Shown one piece after another: positions 1-7,925 of a stretch of DNA of 64,000 bases. The stretch covers positions 1 to 64,000 of the forward strand of contig NZ_JAUSAR010000113.1 in assembly GCF_030652515.1 (NCBI RefSeq). Reading direction: 5' to 3'. The DNA is from Aquabacterium sp. (GTDB lineage: Bacteria; Pseudomonadota; Gammaproteobacteria; Burkholderiales; Burkholderiaceae_C). The position numbers and the translations under genes were made by a program. The notes beneath the pieces are model-generated. The model worked only from the letters and a program-made list of their open reading frames with translations. It had not been told where the DNA came from and ran no database searches. Numbering within the stretch: position 1 is the first letter of the stretch; each line of letters begins with the position of its first letter.

Positions 1-3000
1 GATCGGAGCGCCAGGCACGCCCAGTTGCAGGCGGGCAGCGTCGCTGACCTGGCCCGCGCTGTTGCCAGCCGCGTCCACGATGCTGGCCGTGGACACGAAG
101 TCGGTGTTGTCGGCCGGGGGATTGACCTTCAGGTCCACGAAGCCGGCGGCCAATTGGCCCGCCGTCAAGGTGATCACTTGGGCCACGTTGCCCGAGCCCG
201 TCACGCTCAGGGTGTCGCCCGCGGCGGCACCGGCTGGCAGGGTGACCCGCACGCCGATGGTGTTGTCGGTCAACTCGGCCTTGCTGATGTAGCCGTCGTT
301 GTTGCCATCCGTGGTGATCGCGATGCCCAGGCCGCTGTAGCTGGTCGTGTCGATCTTGGCGCTGTCAGTGCCGGTGGCACCCAGGTTGCCCGCCACATCC
401 TTGACTTGGGCGGTCACCGTCAAGGTGTTGCCGTCGCCTGGGTTGGTCACGCCAGGAATGGCCACAGCGTGGTTGTCGATGTCGGACTGTGTCAGAACGA
501 TCGGCGCCTGGCTCACACCGTTGATGTTCACCAGCAAGCTGTCGCCCGCCTTGGCTGAGCCGGGCAGATCGATCTGCACACCGATGGCGCTGCTGGCGCC
601 TTGCTCGGCTTGGTTGATGTAGCCGTCGTTGTTGGCGTCCGTGGTGATGGTCACCTTGGGGGCCGAGATGTCGTCCGTGGCAATGATGGCGTGGTCACTG
701 ACCACCGCCGATTGGTTGCCCGCCGCATCGCTCACTTGAGCAGTGGCCACCAGGTCGGTGCCACTGGCCGGAGCCGTCAGGCTGATTTGTACTTGGCCCG
801 CATCGATCTGCGCTTGCGTCAGAACAATCGTTTGCGGCGCGTTGCCCGTGGCGGTGATGTTCAGCGCATCGCCTGCGGCCGCATCGGCTGGCAACTTGAC
901 CTGCGCCGTGACCTGGCTGCCGCCCGCCAACTCGGCTTGGTTGATGAAGCCATCGTCGTTCGCATCGGTGCTGAGGGTGATGCTCAGGCCGCTCAGCGTG
1001 CTGAGGTCCAGCTTGGCGGCATCGCTGCCGGTGGCGCTGACATTGCCCGCCGAATCTTCGATGTGCGAAGTCACCGTCATCGTCGTGCCGTTGGCCGGGG
1101 CGGTGAAGGTCGTGGTGACGAAGCCGCTGGCCTTGTCTTGCGCCGTGATCGTCACGTCCTTGGTCACGCCACCGGAGGTGATCTTGACCACGTCGCCCAC
1201 GCTCACCTGCGCTGGCGTGAACGCCACCTTGACGTCCACGTCGCCATTCAGCTCGGCCTTGTTGATGAAACCATCGTTGTTGGCATCTTCCGTGATCGTC
1301 ACGGTGGGTGCGGCGCCGTTGTTGGGCACGCCCGTGTCGATGTTCAGGGGAACAGTGGTTTGCGTGGTGTTGCCTGCAGCGTCGGTCTCGGTGACTTGGG
1401 CTTGGCCCGTCGTGCCGTTGGGGATGTCTTGCGTGGGGGTGACCGTCCAGGTGCCGTTGGGCAACACGGTGGTTGTCAGCACTTCATTCGTGCCGGGCAT
1501 GGTCACCTTGATCTGCGCGCCAGGGTCGCCCGTGCCGCTGATCGTGGGGGTGGCATCGCTGGTGATGCCATCGCCTTTGGTGCCGCTGTCGGAGGCTGGG
1601 TCCAGCTGCGCGGTCAGGACTGACGGAGGTGTCGTGTCGATGAGGGCGCTGTCGGTGCCGGTGGCCCCCAGGTTGCCCGCCACGTCCTTGACTTGGGCCG
1701 TCACCGTCAAGGTGCTGCCTTCGCCAGGGTTGGTGATGCCGGGCACGGACACGCTGCCCTTGTCGATGTCGGCCTGTGTCAGCACGATCGGGGTTTGGGC
1801 GGTGCCATTGGCGCTGACCAGCAGGCTGTCGCCCGCCTTGGCCGTGGCAGGCAGGGCCACCGAGACGTCGATGTTGCCGCTCAGTTCGACCTTGTTGATG
1901 TAGCCGTCGTTGTTGCTGTCTTCGCCGATCGTGACCTTGGGCGCCAAGATGTCATCGGTCGCGATGACGGCATGGTCGCTGACGACAGCGGACTGGTTGC
2001 CCGCCGCATCGCTCACTTGGGCCGTGACCACCAGATCAGTGCCACTGGCCGGAGCGGCCACGCTCACTTGCACCTGGCCCGCGTCAATGTGCGACTGGGT
2101 GAGCGTGATGGTTTGTGGCGCACTGCCCGTGCTGGTGATGGTCAGCAAATCGCCTGCCACCGCGTCAACCGGCAATTTGACCTGCGCACCTGCCGTCTGG
2201 GCACCCGCCAGTTCGTTCTGGTTGATGAAGCCATCGTCATTCGCATCGGTGGTGAGGCTGACGCTCAGGCCCGTCAGCGTGCTCAGGTCCAGCTTGGCGG
2301 CATCGCTGCCGGTGGCGCTGCGGTTGCCGGCAGCATCCTCGATGTGCGAGCTCACCGTCATCGTCGTGCCATTGGCAGGGGCCGAGAAGGTGGTGCTCAC
2401 AAAGCCGTTGGCCTTGTCTTGGTCCGTGATGCTCACTTCGTTGGTCACACCACCAGAGGTGACCTTGACCACATCGCCCACGCTCACTTGCGCTGGCGTG
2501 AAGGCCACCTTGACGTCCACATTGCCGTTCAGCTCGGCCTTGTTGATGAAACCATCGTTGTTGGCGTCTTCCGTGATCGTCACGGTCGGTGCGGCACCGT
2601 TGTTGGGTACGCTCGTGTCAATGCTCAAAGGAACGTTGGTGACAACGGTATTGCCAGCCGTGTCGGTCTCCGTGACCTGCGCCTGGCCCGTTGTCCCGTG
2701 AGGAATGTCTTGCTGGGGCGTCACCGTCCAGGTGCCGTCGGTGCCCACCGTCGCGGTCAATTCTTCATTGGTGCCAGGCATGATCACCTTGATCTGTGCG
2801 CCAGGCTCGCCAGTTCCGGTGATCGTGGGGGTGGCATCGTTGGTGATGCCATCACCCTTGGTGCCGCTGTCCGAGGCGGGATCCAGTTGAGCCGTCAACA
2901 CCGACGGGGGCGTGGTGTCGATGCTCAAGGGGACCGTGGTGCTGGTGCTGTTGCCATTCGGGTCAGTGCCGGTGACTTGCACCACCCCACTGGTACCGTC

Positions 3001-4068
3001 CGGGACGTCCTGGGTTGGCGTCACGCTCCACGTGCCATCGTCCTTGACCGTCGTCGTGAGCTCTTCACCCGTGCCAGGAATGACCACCTTGATGGCCGTG
3101 CCGGGGTCGCCCGTGCCACTGATGGTTGGCGTCGCGTCGTTCGTGATGCCATCACCCTTGGTGCCGCTGTCAGAGCCCGGATCGAGCTGGGCCGTCAATG
3201 CAGGCCCTTCGTTGTCGATCAGGGTAATTTCATTGGAGGCGTCTGGCTGACCGAGGTCATCGGTGTTCTGGACCGTGCCACTGGTGACATGCGCATTCAG
3301 GATGAAGTATTCAAGCGATTCCTTGATGCTGTCATCCTTGGTCGCCACCCGCACCAGAACCTCGGTATCACCAGGCTTGAACGTGAGATCACTGCCCGCC
3401 ACATAAGCCTCCCACTGGCCCGTGGTGCTGTTGAAATACTCGATCTTCTCTGCCACATCCCAGTCGTTGCCCGACAAAGTGGCCGACGTGGCGGGGTCTA
3501 CGCCTGGCCTCAGGGACAGCGAGAACGTGATGGCTTCTTTGGACTCCACGCTCAGTTGCACGGCAAACACCGCAGACTGACCTTCAACCACGGGGTCACT
3601 TAAAACGCGGAGCACGGGAACAGGCGCGTCCACGGGTGGTACCTCGGCCGCAGGATACAAAGGCTGCTCGACCGATGCAAACGGCACTGTCGGTGCGCCG
3701 CGCTCCGTGCTGTATTGGTATTCCTGGGCCGTCACCGACTCGGAAACACGGTCAACGCGCAAGCCCGGCAGCAATCCACCGCTGCCGCCGCCTTGCAAAC
3801 CAGCCGCGGTGTTGAAATCCAACTCGTCGTTGTTCAGGCCGGTGATGACCTTGTCGGTATCGGCGGCGGCCAGCTTGGCCTTCAGCAATACCGTGGGGCC
3901 GTCATCCGAGGTGATTTTGACGATGCCGTCCTGGCTCGTCAGGATCGCTTCGCCGCCCTCGATGTGGTCACCAACCTTGACGGGGACGAGCTTGCCATTG
4001 GGCAGGTGATAAAACGCCTTGCCCCAAACAGCGATGACGGTACCGGCGGATTTACTCAGGATCGGCAT
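1..4068 (-). CDS. LapA-type retention-module adhesin with tandem Ig-like/EF-hand repeats (3' partial)
   Basis: Reads from ATG at 4068 through the left edge without a stop, giving 1,356 residues; the C-terminus (expected calcium-binding and type I secretion signal region) lies outside. Residues 1-90 look like the retention module of LapA/BapA-type adhesins: a short beta-rich domain followed by Thr-Ala-Ala-Gly at residues 87-90, the motif cut by the periplasmic protease LapG in Pseudomonas LapA. A Gly-rich linker (GGGSGG) follows. From about residue 280 the protein is Ig-like repeats with the recurring start LTAQLDPxSDSGTKGDGITxDATPT, interspersed with modules each headed by an EF-hand-like loop (D-x-N-x-D-G-x-I-x-x-x-E). 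Inferred role: cell-surface adhesion and biofilm formation, anchored in the outer membrane. No lapD, lapG or type I exporter is in the window. No good Shine-Dalgarno is visible, so the start rests on homology of the N-terminus. Confidence 0.88.
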   Translation of the reverse strand, partial: MPILSKSAGTVIAVWGKAFYHLPNGKLVPVKVGDHIEGGEAILTSQDGIVKITSDDGPTVLLKAKLAAADTDKVITGLNNDELDFNTAAGLQGGGSGGLLPGLRVDRVSESVTAQEYQYSTERGAPTVPFASVEQPLYPAAEVPPVDAPVPVLRVLSDPVVEGQSAVFAVQLSVESKEAITFSLSLRPGVDPATSATLSGNDWDVAEKIEYFNSTTGQWEAYVAGSDLTFKPGDTEVLVRVATKDDSIKESLEYFILNAHVTSGTVQNTDDLGQPDASNEITLIDNEGPALTAQLDPGSDSGTKGDGITNDATPTISGTGDPGTAIKVVIPGTGEELTTTVKDDGTWSVTPTQDVPDGTSGVVQVTGTDPNGNSTSTTVPLSIDTTPPSVLTAQLDPASDSGTKGDGITNDATPTITGTGEPGAQIKVIMPGTNEELTATVGTDGTWTVTPQQDIPHGTTGQAQVTETDTAGNTVVTNVPLSIDTSVPNNGAAPTVTITEDANNDGFINKAELNGNVDVKVAFTPAQVSVGDVVKVTSGGVTNEVSITDQDKANGFVSTTFSAPANGTTMTVSSHIEDAAGNRSATGSDAAKLDLSTLTGLSVSLTTDANDDGFINQNELAGAQTAGAQVKLPVDAVAGDLLTITSTGSAPQTITLTQSHIDAGQVQVSVAAPASGTDLVVTAQVSDAAGNQSAVVSDHAVIATDDILAPKVTIGEDSNNDGYINKVELSGNIDVSVALPATAKAGDSLLVSANGTAQTPIVLTQADIDKGSVSVPGITNPGEGSTLTVTAQVKDVAGNLGATGTDSALIDTTPPSVLTAQLDPASDSGTKGDGITSDATPTISGTGDPGAQIKVTMPGTNEVLTTTVLPNGTWTVTPTQDIPNGTTGQAQVTETDAAGNTTQTTVPLNIDTGVPNNGAAPTVTITEDANNDGFINKAELNGDVDVKVAFTPAQVSVGDVVKITSGGVTKDVTITAQDKASGFVTTTFTAPANGTTMTVTSHIEDSAGNVSATGSDAAKLDLSTLSGLSITLSTDANDDGFINQAELAGGSQVTAQVKLPADAAAGDALNITATGNAPQTIVLTQAQIDAGQVQISLTAPASGTDLVATAQVSDAAGNQSAVVSDHAIIATDDISAPKVTITTDANNDGYINQAEQGASSAIGVQIDLPGSAKAGDSLLVNINGVSQAPIVLTQSDIDNHAVAIPGVTNPGDGNTLTVTAQVKDVAGNLGATGTDSAKIDTTSYSGLGIAITTDGNNDGYISKAELTDNTIGVRVTLPAGAAAGDTLSVTGSGNVAQVITLTAGQLAAGFVDLKVNPPADNTDFVSTASIVDAAGNSAGQVSDAARLQLGVPGAPI
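355..2922 (-). repeat. Two tandem 1.28 kb copies of a four-module adhesin unit
   Basis: On the minus strand the block beginning with codons for IDTTPPSVLTAQLDP occurs at 2922 and again at 1641. The units are 1642-2922 (1,281 nt, 427 codons) and 355-1641 (1,287 nt, 429 codons). Each contains one Ig-like module and three EF-hand-headed modules in the same order. A further Ig-like copy precedes the first unit (about 2923-3215) and a diverged EF-hand module follows the second (1-354). The copies are highly similar but not identical, so they are an older or actively homogenised duplication rather than an assembly artefact. Confidence 0.85.
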
Positions 4069-4292
4069 GACAGGCCCAGTTGAACAGTTGGTAACAGTTC
4101 AAGTGTACCGTTCAGTGCCTCGCGCTTAACTGTTTTCAGCCCCCGATATAGGCGGCAGAAGTCACACTTCAGCAGGCTATTTGATTCAATAAGGCTCGTG
4201 ATTTCCGTGACTTATTTGGCATATTTCATCCCGCGAAGCGCGCACCAAAGCCGACGGGTCAGCCTGGCCCGACAAAAAAAACGACTGGGAGT
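4069..4292 (-). promoter_or_regulatory. Adhesin upstream region with repeated AACTGTT motifs
   Basis: This 224 bp gap between DUF1841 and the adhesin has no gene and should hold the adhesin promoter. Just before the start codon, at about 4080-4102, is TTGAAC-N11-GTTCAA (inverted half sites), and within it the minus strand reads AACTGTT twice; a third AACAGTT copy in the opposite orientation is near 4125-4135. The cluster could be a regulator site. No confident -35/-10 pair was picked. Confidence 0.35.
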
Positions 4293-4724
4293 TCAGCGGC
4301 TGGCGAGCGTCAGCACGCGGTCGATGTAGGCGAGGCCGTCAAATGGCAAGCCGGAGCGCTGGGAGTTCCAGACCATCTCCCCCAAGGCTTCCATGACCTC
4401 ATGATGAGCATCGTGCAAGGAAGCCCGGCGTTGCGCCAGCCGCTGCACGGCCGCGCGGATGCCCGGCGGTTGGTCGATGCTCACCTGCTCGGTGATCGAC
4501 AAGTGCATGGACAGGTGCAGGAAGGGGTTGGTGCGCCCGCCTTCCACGGCATACACCGCCTTGACCGCCGCCTCGGCATCCGCGAGGTCAGCGTGGTACT
4601 CGGGATGCTGGGCCGCCCAGTCGGTGGCCTGCAACTCCAGAGGGGTCAGAACCTGCCCGGCCTCGTGCTTGGCCCAGGCCTCGCAGAAAAAACGCCGAAC
4701 CTGGTCCTGACTGGGGGCAAACAT
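4293..4724 (-). CDS. DUF1841 family protein
   Basis: 143 residues, the usual size of DUF1841 proteins, which are common in Beta- and Gammaproteobacteria and have no established function. The recognisable core is the mid-protein stretch with NPFLHLSMHLSITEQ and the His-rich HDAHHEVMEALGEMVW, together with an aromatic N-terminus starting MFAPSQDQVRRFF. No signal peptide or membrane segment, so probably cytosolic. It begins 6 nt after the stop of the upstream FKBP gene on the same strand, so the two are likely co-transcribed. Recognition is by sequence pattern; the family is confident, the role unknown. Confidence 0.85.
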   Translation of the reverse strand: MFAPSQDQVRRFFCEAWAKHEAGQVLTPLELQATDWAAQHPEYHADLADAEAAVKAVYAVEGGRTNPFLHLSMHLSITEQVSIDQPPGIRAAVQRLAQRRASLHDAHHEVMEALGEMVWNSQRSGLPFDGLAYIDRVLTLASR

Positions 4725-4730
4725 GGTCGA

Positions 4731-5078
4731 TCAGACCGCCAGCAGATCGACTTCGAACAGCAAGGTTGCATTGGGAGGGATGACGCCGCCAGCGCCACGG
4801 GCACCATAGCCCAGCTCGGGCGGGATGACCAAGGTGCGCGTGCCGCCCACCTTCATGCCCTGCACGCCTTCATCCCAGCCACGGATCACATGGCCTGCAC
4901 CGAGGGGAAACTCGAAGGGATCATTGCGATCCTTGCTGGAGTCGAACTTGGCGCCTTTGACGCCACCTTCGTACAACCAACCGGTGTAGTGCACGGAAAC
5001 GTAAGTGCCGGCCTGAGCGACGGCGCCCTCGCCTTCAACGGTGTCTTCATATTGCAGGCCGGATGCGGTCGTGGGCAT
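4731..5078 (-). CDS. FKBP-type peptidyl-prolyl cis-trans isomerase
   Basis: 115 residues forming a single FKBP domain without signal peptide, so a cytosolic prolyl isomerase/chaperone. Family hallmarks are visible in order: VHYTGWLYEGGVKGAKFDSS, the active-site stretch FPLGAGHVIRGWDEGVQGMKVGG, the IPPELGYGARGAGGVIPPNATL loop and the final LLFEVDLL strand. It catalyses cis-trans isomerisation of X-Pro bonds. It sits upstream of DUF1841 with a 6 nt gap. The urt operon terminator lies between it and urtE, so it probably has its own promoter within 5079-5115. Confidence 0.95.
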   Translation of the reverse strand: MPTTASGLQYEDTVEGEGAVAQAGTYVSVHYTGWLYEGGVKGAKFDSSKDRNDPFEFPLGAGHVIRGWDEGVQGMKVGGTRTLVIPPELGYGARGAGGVIPPNATLLFEVDLLAV

Positions 5079-5111
5079 GTCGAGGGTCCTCAGGCTTAAA
5101 TTGGAAAAACA

Positions 5112-5140
5112 AACAGGGGCGCCAGTCTACTGCGCTCCCC
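5112..5140 (-). terminator. Rho-independent terminator of the urt operon
   Basis: GGGGCGC at 5116-5122 pairs with GCGC (5132-5135) and CCC (5137-5139) around a one-base bulge, giving a 7 bp GC stem. In the minus-strand transcript it is followed by a T-rich run (TGTTTGTTTTT). It lies 36 nt downstream of the urtE stop, the right place to end the urtABCDE transcript. Confidence 0.65.
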
Positions 5141-5175
5141 CGCCTTTTCCAAGGAATGGGCGCTTTCCGTTCAGG

Positions 5176-5880
5176 TCAGATGGACATCAGTTGCCGCACA
5201 CCGTCGGCCTCCATGTCCGCTCCCCGGCCACGCTTGATGATCTCGCCGCGCTCCATGACCAGGTACTGGTCAGCCAATTCGGCCGCGAAGTCGTAGAACT
5301 GCTCCACCAGCACCACGGCCATCTTCTGGCCGTTCAGCCCCTCATCGGCCAGTTTGCGGATGGCGCGGCCGATGTCCTTGATGATGCTGGGCTGGATGCC
5401 TTCGGTGGGCTCGTCCAGGATCAGCAGCTTGGGGCCGGCCGCGAGAGCGCGGGCAATGGCCAATTGTTGTTGCTGGCCGCCCGACAGGTCGCCGCCGCGC
5501 CGGTGCAGCATCTGCTTGAGCACCGGGAACAACTCGAACAATTGCTCGGGCAAAGGCGTGCCGCCGGATTTGCTGGCCAGGCCCATCTGCAGGTTTTCTT
5601 CGACCGTGAGGCGCCCGAAAATCTCACGGCCTTGGGGCACATAACCCACGCCCAGGCGCACACGCTCGTAAGGTTTCAGCTTGTCGATGGACTGCCCATC
5701 CAGCTTGATCGAGCCGGATTTGATGGCAACGACGCCCATCAGGCTTTTGAGCAAGGTGGTTTTGCCGACGCCATTGCGGCCCAACACCACCGTGACCTCG
5801 CCCAGCTTGGCCTCGAAACCCAAGCCACGCAGGATATGGGAGCCGCCGTAGTACTGATTGACGGATTCAACGTTCAACAT
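5176..5880 (-). CDS. urtE: Urea ABC transporter ATP-binding subunit UrtE
   Basis: 234 residues, a LivF-type ATPase. Walker A is GRNGVGKTT (about residues 34-42), the signature is LSGGQQQQLAIARAL and Walker B is LLILDEPTEGIQPS. The last gene of urtABCDE; it starts 6 nt after the urtD stop. With UrtD it energises import of urea through the UrtB/UrtC permease. LivF paralogues for branched-chain amino acids are similar, but the complete urtABCDE order and the adjacent urease genes decide for urea. Ends before a terminator-like hairpin. Confidence 0.95.
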   Translation of the reverse strand: MLNVESVNQYYGGSHILRGLGFEAKLGEVTVVLGRNGVGKTTLLKSLMGVVAIKSGSIKLDGQSIDKLKPYERVRLGVGYVPQGREIFGRLTVEENLQMGLASKSGGTPLPEQLFELFPVLKQMLHRRGGDLSGGQQQQLAIARALAAGPKLLILDEPTEGIQPSIIKDIGRAIRKLADEGLNGQKMAVVLVEQFYDFAAELADQYLVMERGEIIKRGRGADMEADGVRQLMSI

Positions 5881-5886
5881 GAATGG

Positions 5887-6786
5887 TCACCGTCCTAAAT
5901 AAACTTCGACAACTTTGTCATTGGCCTGCACATCGGCCAAGGTGCCCTCGGCCAGCACCGAACCTTCGTGCAGCACCGTGACCTTCTTCCTGGCGGCGTT
6001 CTTGCCTTGCGTGGTCAGCTCATTGATGAACTTCATGTCATGCTCGACCACCACCAGCGAGTGCGAGCCCTCTTCTTCCAGCGACAGGAAAAGCTCGGCC
6101 GTGCGTTCGGTTTCTTCGTCGGTCATGCCAGCCACGGGTTCGTCCAGAAGCAGCAGCTTGGGATCCTGCATCAGCAACATGCCGATCTCCAGCCATTGTT
6201 TCTGGCCGTGCGACAGCAAACCGGCTGTGCGTTGAGCCTGGTCGCGCAGGTGGATCAGCTTGAGCATCTCGCCAATGCGGTCGAGTTGTTCGCTGTTCAA
6301 CTTGAAGAACACCGACGAGCGCGCGCGGCGGTCGGCCTTCAGGGCCAGCTCCAGGTTCTCGAACACGCTGAGTTGCTCGAACACCGTGGGCTTTTGGAAC
6401 TTGCGGCCGATGCCGATGCGGGCGATCTCGTTTTCACGCATGGCCAGCAGGTCGATGGTCGAGCCAAAAAATGCCGAACCGGAATCCGGCTTGGTCTTAC
6501 CCGTGATCACGTCCATCATCGTGGTCTTGCCTGCGCCATTGGGCCCGATGATGCAGCGCATCTCACCCGCCGCGATGTTCAGGCACAGTTTGTTCAGCGC
6601 CCGGAAACCATCGAAGCTGACGGTGATGTCGTCCACGTAAAGGATTGAGCCGTGGGCCAGATCGACCTCATCGGGCACCAGCACGCGGCCATAGCTGGCC
6701 TCGCGGCCGCCGGACTCACTCTCCACAGGCCGGCCATGCGCCTTGTTCAGGGCTTGCACCCCGGCTTCCATCAGATCGGGCGTCAT
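5887..6786 (-). CDS. urtD: Urea ABC transporter ATP-binding subunit UrtD
   Basis: 299 residues, a LivG-type ATPase with an N-terminal extension of about 45 residues before the domain. Walker A GPNGAGKTTMMDVITG, the degenerate signature LSHGQKQWLEIGMLL and Walker B LLLLDEPVAGMTDEE are present; the LSHGQKQ signature is typical of UrtD as opposed to LivG. The ATG at 6786 overlaps the urtC stop by four bases (ATGA), implying translational coupling. Partner of UrtE on the cytoplasmic face. Confidence 0.95.
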   Translation of the reverse strand: MTPDLMEAGVQALNKAHGRPVESESGGREASYGRVLVPDEVDLAHGSILYVDDITVSFDGFRALNKLCLNIAAGEMRCIIGPNGAGKTTMMDVITGKTKPDSGSAFFGSTIDLLAMRENEIARIGIGRKFQKPTVFEQLSVFENLELALKADRRARSSVFFKLNSEQLDRIGEMLKLIHLRDQAQRTAGLLSHGQKQWLEIGMLLMQDPKLLLLDEPVAGMTDEETERTAELFLSLEEEGSHSLVVVEHDMKFINELTTQGKNAARKKVTVLHEGSVLAEGTLADVQANDKVVEVYLGR

Positions 6787-7925
6787 GCCTTGGTCTCCGG
6801 TGCATTTTTGTTGAACAACTTCTTCAGGCCGCCGACGATGCCTTGTGGCAGCAGCAGGGTCACCAGGATGAACAGCAGGCCCAGGAAGTACAGCCAGAAC
6901 TCGGGGTAGGCCACGGTCAGCCAGCTCTTGGCACCATTGACGAAGAAGGCGCCAACGATGGGGCCGATCAGCGAGGCACGCCCACCCACTGCGGTCCAGA
7001 TGGCGATCTCAATGCCCGCCGCGGCTGACATTTCACCCGGGTTGATGATGCCGACCTGGGGAACGTACAAGGCACCGGCGATGCCGCACATCACCGCCGA
7101 CAAAGTCCAGATGGCCAGCTTGTAGGCCAATGGGTTGTAGCCGCAGAACATGACGCGATTCTCGGCATCGCGGATGGCTTGCAGCACGCGGCCGAACTTG
7201 GTGTTCACCAGCCAGCGGGCCATCAGGTAGAAGCCGATCAGCGTCATGCCCGTGAGGATGAACAGCACCATGCGCGTGGAGGGCTGGGCCAGCGGGATGT
7301 CGAGGATGCGCTTGAAATCGGTGAAGCCGTTGTTGCCACCAAAGCCGGTTTCGTTGCGGAAGAACAGCAGCATGGCCGCGTAGGTCATGGCCTGGGTGAT
7401 GATCGAGAAGTACACGCCCTTGATGCGCGAGCGGAAGGCGAAGAAGCCAAAGATGAAGGCCAGAAGACCGGGCACCAGGATCACCAGCAACATCTGGCCG
7501 ATGAAGGACTCGCTCCAGGCCCAGTGCCAGGGCACTTCCTTCCAGTCCAGAAACACCATGAAGTCGGGCAGATCGCTCTTGTAGCTGCCATCGCGGCCAA
7601 TCTGGCGCATCAGGTACATGCCCATGGCATAGCCGCCCAGCGCGAAGAACAAACCGTGGCCCAGCGACAGGATGCCGGTGTAGCCCCAGATCAGGTCCAT
7701 GGCCAAGGCGCAGATGGCGTAGCACATGATCTTGGCGATCAGGCCAACGGCGTAGTCCGACAGGTGGAAGGCGGAATCCACCGGCACCATCAGGTTGAGC
7801 AGCGGCACCAGCAGGCAGACCACGATGATGGCCACCATGACGCTGCTCCAGCCTTTGGCGCCCAGAGCGCTGTGAGGCACGGTCACGGCCGGGGCAAGGA
7901 GGGATGGTTTCAACACTGCACTCAT
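6783..7925 (-). CDS. urtC: Urea ABC transporter permease UrtC
   Basis: 380 residues, a LivM-type inner-membrane permease with about ten hydrophobic segments. Recognisable landmarks are GYTGILSLGHGLFFALGGYAMGMYLMRQIG and the EAA-like region LQAIRDAENRVMFCGYNP. The ATG overlaps the urtB stop (ATGA). It forms the urea channel together with UrtB. The product ends in KKLFNKNAPETKA, a cytoplasmic basic tail. Confidence 0.95.
   Translation of the reverse strand: MSAVLKPSLLAPAVTVPHSALGAKGWSSVMVAIIVVCLLVPLLNLMVPVDSAFHLSDYAVGLIAKIMCYAICALAMDLIWGYTGILSLGHGLFFALGGYAMGMYLMRQIGRDGSYKSDLPDFMVFLDWKEVPWHWAWSESFIGQMLLVILVPGLLAFIFGFFAFRSRIKGVYFSIITQAMTYAAMLLFFRNETGFGGNNGFTDFKRILDIPLAQPSTRMVLFILTGMTLIGFYLMARWLVNTKFGRVLQAIRDAENRVMFCGYNPLAYKLAIWTLSAVMCGIAGALYVPQVGIINPGEMSAAAGIEIAIWTAVGGRASLIGPIVGAFFVNGAKSWLTVAYPEFWLYFLGLLFILVTLLLPQGIVGGLKKLFNKNAPETKA

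Noticed and set aside
355-2922. CRISPR-like regular repeats
   Set aside because: The repeat period is about 1.28 kb with coding modules and no 25-40 bp repeat/spacer pattern.
1693-3603. A 636-codon open frame on the plus strand across the adhesin
   Set aside because: It is antisense to a repetitive, GC-biased coding frame whose minus-strand translation has clear Ig-like and EF-hand motifs; the plus-strand translation is low-complexity His/Arg/Gly-rich.
4230-4290. Terminator formed by GGGTCAGCCTGGCCC next to an A-run
   Set aside because: On the minus strand, where the flanking genes lie, the T-run comes before the hairpin, the wrong order; nothing on the plus strand needs termination here.
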